This document shows positions 7,276-7,787 of a DNA stretch of 7,787 bases, piece after piece (position 1 is the stretch's first letter; each line of letters begins with the position of its first letter). Source of the DNA: JBNKDD01 sp050288085. GTDB lineage: Bacteria > Chloroflexota > Anaerolineae > Aggregatilineales > UBA3940. Under the pieces are notes generated by a model that was given only the letters and a program-made list of their open reading frames with translations, did no database searches and was not told the DNA's origin. The stretch covers positions 1 to 7,787 of the forward strand of contig JBNKDD010000275.1 of the NCBI GenBank assembly GCA_050288085.1, given 5' to 3'. The position numbers and the translations under genes are program-made.

Positions 7276-7304
7276 AGGAAATAGGCCAGGCGGAGCTATT
7301 TCCT
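7276..7304. repeat. Perfect nine-base inverted repeat in the gap between FHA gene and PAS kinase
   Basis: Arms AGGAAATAG (7276-7284) and CTATTTCCT (7296-7304) match perfectly around an 11-base GC-rich loop. No T-tract follows directly on either strand, so a simple intrinsic terminator is unlikely. It is the middle one of three perfect inverted repeats in this gap and could be an operator or a leader hairpin. Confidence 0.45.
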
Positions 7305-7344
7305 ATGCAGTTGGGCCATTTGATGGGAGGAGAAAGATGGCAAA

Positions 7345-7366
7345 GCCGCTATACTTGCATAGCGGC
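7345..7366 (-). terminator. Hairpin downstream of the FHA gene, possible terminator
   Basis: Perfect eight-base arms GCCGCTAT and ATAGCGGC enclose a six-base loop. On the minus strand the GC-rich stem is followed by TTTGCC. It begins 36 bases after the FHA stop codon, where a terminator would be expected. The T-run is only three bases, so termination may be partial and read-through into the kinase operon remains possible. Confidence 0.4.
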
Positions 7367-7402
7367 CTTATATTCTATGACGGGTGGCAGCGGGAAAAAG
7401 AG

Positions 7403-7787
7403 CTAATTATTTATGTCGATAGGCTGCATATACGCAACCCGAACGTGCAGACGCCCCAGCGTAATCAGGTCACCATCCTGAAGGGCATATGCCCAGCCGA
7501 CCCCAAGTGGCAGGCCGTTAATCTGTGTGCCATTGGTGCTGCGCAAATCCATAACGAACAATTTGTTCGGCCCAGGTCGAACCATCAGGTGACGGCGGCT
7601 CACACCAAGCTCAAAACCTTTCCACTCCGCGAGGTTGATATCTAATGAGTCATCAGCCTCCGGATTGCTACCAATCACAACATCACCGCGAATTTCCAAT
7701 GCTCTGAACTGCCCACCTGCATTGGTTGCAGGTTGAAGCAGAACATGCCATCGCCTCTGGCCTCTACCATATCCATTGCGACCTGAT
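7403..7787 (-). CDS. FHA-domain protein, C-terminal part, cut by window edge
   Basis: The minus-strand frame is open from the right edge (first full codon at 7786) to TAG at 7403, giving 127 visible residues. Numbered from the edge, they form a complete FHA domain: first strand WHVLL (13-17), VVIGS (36-40), GVSRRH (61-66) and LRSTNGTQING (81-91), ending about ten residues before the stop. FHA domains bind phosphothreonine peptides made by Ser/Thr kinases. The Ser63/His66 and Asn85/Gly86 positions of the binding face are kept, but the usual Gly-Arg is Gly-Ser (39-40), which may weaken or shift phosphopeptide recognition. A TTG at 7699 could be read as a start, but that would delete the first strand, so the gene surely begins beyond the window. 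The residues before the domain are Gly/Arg/Gln-rich and look like a flexible linker from an unseen N-terminal part. A Ser/Thr kinase gene at the other end of the window is a possible but unproven partner. Confidence 0.9.
   Translation of the reverse strand, partial: SGRNGYGRGQRRWHVLLQPATNAGGQFRALEIRGDVVIGSNPEADDSLDINLAEWKGFELGVSRRHLMVRPGPNKLFVMDLRSTNGTQINGLPLGVGWAYALQDGDLITLGRLHVRVAYMQPIDINN

Noticed and set aside
7337..7645. Plus-strand open frame of 102 codons with a good GGAGGAG ribosome-like site before its ATG
   Set aside because: It lies mostly antisense to the FHA domain, whose motifs are unmistakable. Its own protein has no recognisable domain, and the first codons are made of a perfect hairpin. 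The ribosome-like site is notable, but I judge it a coincidence without transcript evidence.
7403..7699. Complete 98-residue FHA protein starting at the TTG at 7699
   Set aside because: The frame stays open upstream to the window edge and encodes the missing first strand of the FHA domain (WHVLL), so the TTG is an internal Leu codon.

Overview
This window is a one-directional bacterial signal-transduction cluster. Every gene I can support lies on the minus strand, so the order of transcription runs from high to low coordinates: an FHA-domain protein (5' end cut by the right edge, stop at 7403), a PAS-rich membrane histidine kinase (7192 to 3893), a GAF-rich membrane histidine kinase (3883 to 788), and a Hanks-type Ser/Thr protein kinase (start at 515, cut by the left edge). 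I see no tRNA, rRNA, CRISPR array, insertion sequence or phage gene. The organism is probably an environmental bacterium with a large signalling repertoire. Hybrid PAS/GAF sensor kinases beside Ser/Thr kinases and FHA proteins, moderate GC and the style of the GAF domains fit Chloroflexota (Anaerolineae-like), with cyanobacteria or another multi-sensor lineage as alternatives. This placement is an inference from domain style, not from a marker gene.

Layout. Positions 7403 to the right edge hold the C-terminal FHA domain. Positions 7193-7402 (210 bases) are non-coding and unusually rich in perfect inverted repeats (three, with arms of 8, 9 and 8 bases). They may act as terminators for the FHA gene or as a structured leader for the kinase pair. 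Positions 3893-7192 encode a kinase with one membrane segment, five PAS domains, one GAF domain, a signalling coiled coil, HisKA and HATPase. Only nine bases separate its stop codon from the next start, and the next gene's Shine-Dalgarno overlaps that stop, so the two kinases are almost certainly co-transcribed and translationally coupled. Positions 788-3883 encode the second kinase: a signal peptide, a membrane segment, four GAF domains and a closely similar output core. Positions 516-787 (272 bases) are AT-rich and non-coding. They carry the best promoter match in the window, surrounded by several inverted repeats. Positions 1-515 encode the first two thirds of a Ser/Thr kinase catalytic domain with all key residues visible.

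How they may work together. The two histidine kinases share nearly the same coiled coil, HisKA and ATPase core but have different sensor arrays (PAS versus GAF). This suggests two inputs feeding one output, possibly through a common response regulator or a heterodimer. No response regulator or receiver domain lies in the window. The flanking Ser/Thr kinase and FHA (phosphothreonine reader) genes could form a second phospho-signalling arm, but the separate promoter and the structured gaps mean the link is only by neighbourhood. I find no convincing sign of a wholly new system. The most useful leads are the coupled kinase pair, the structured 7.2-7.4 kb gap and the promoter/operator-like region before the Ser/Thr kinase.
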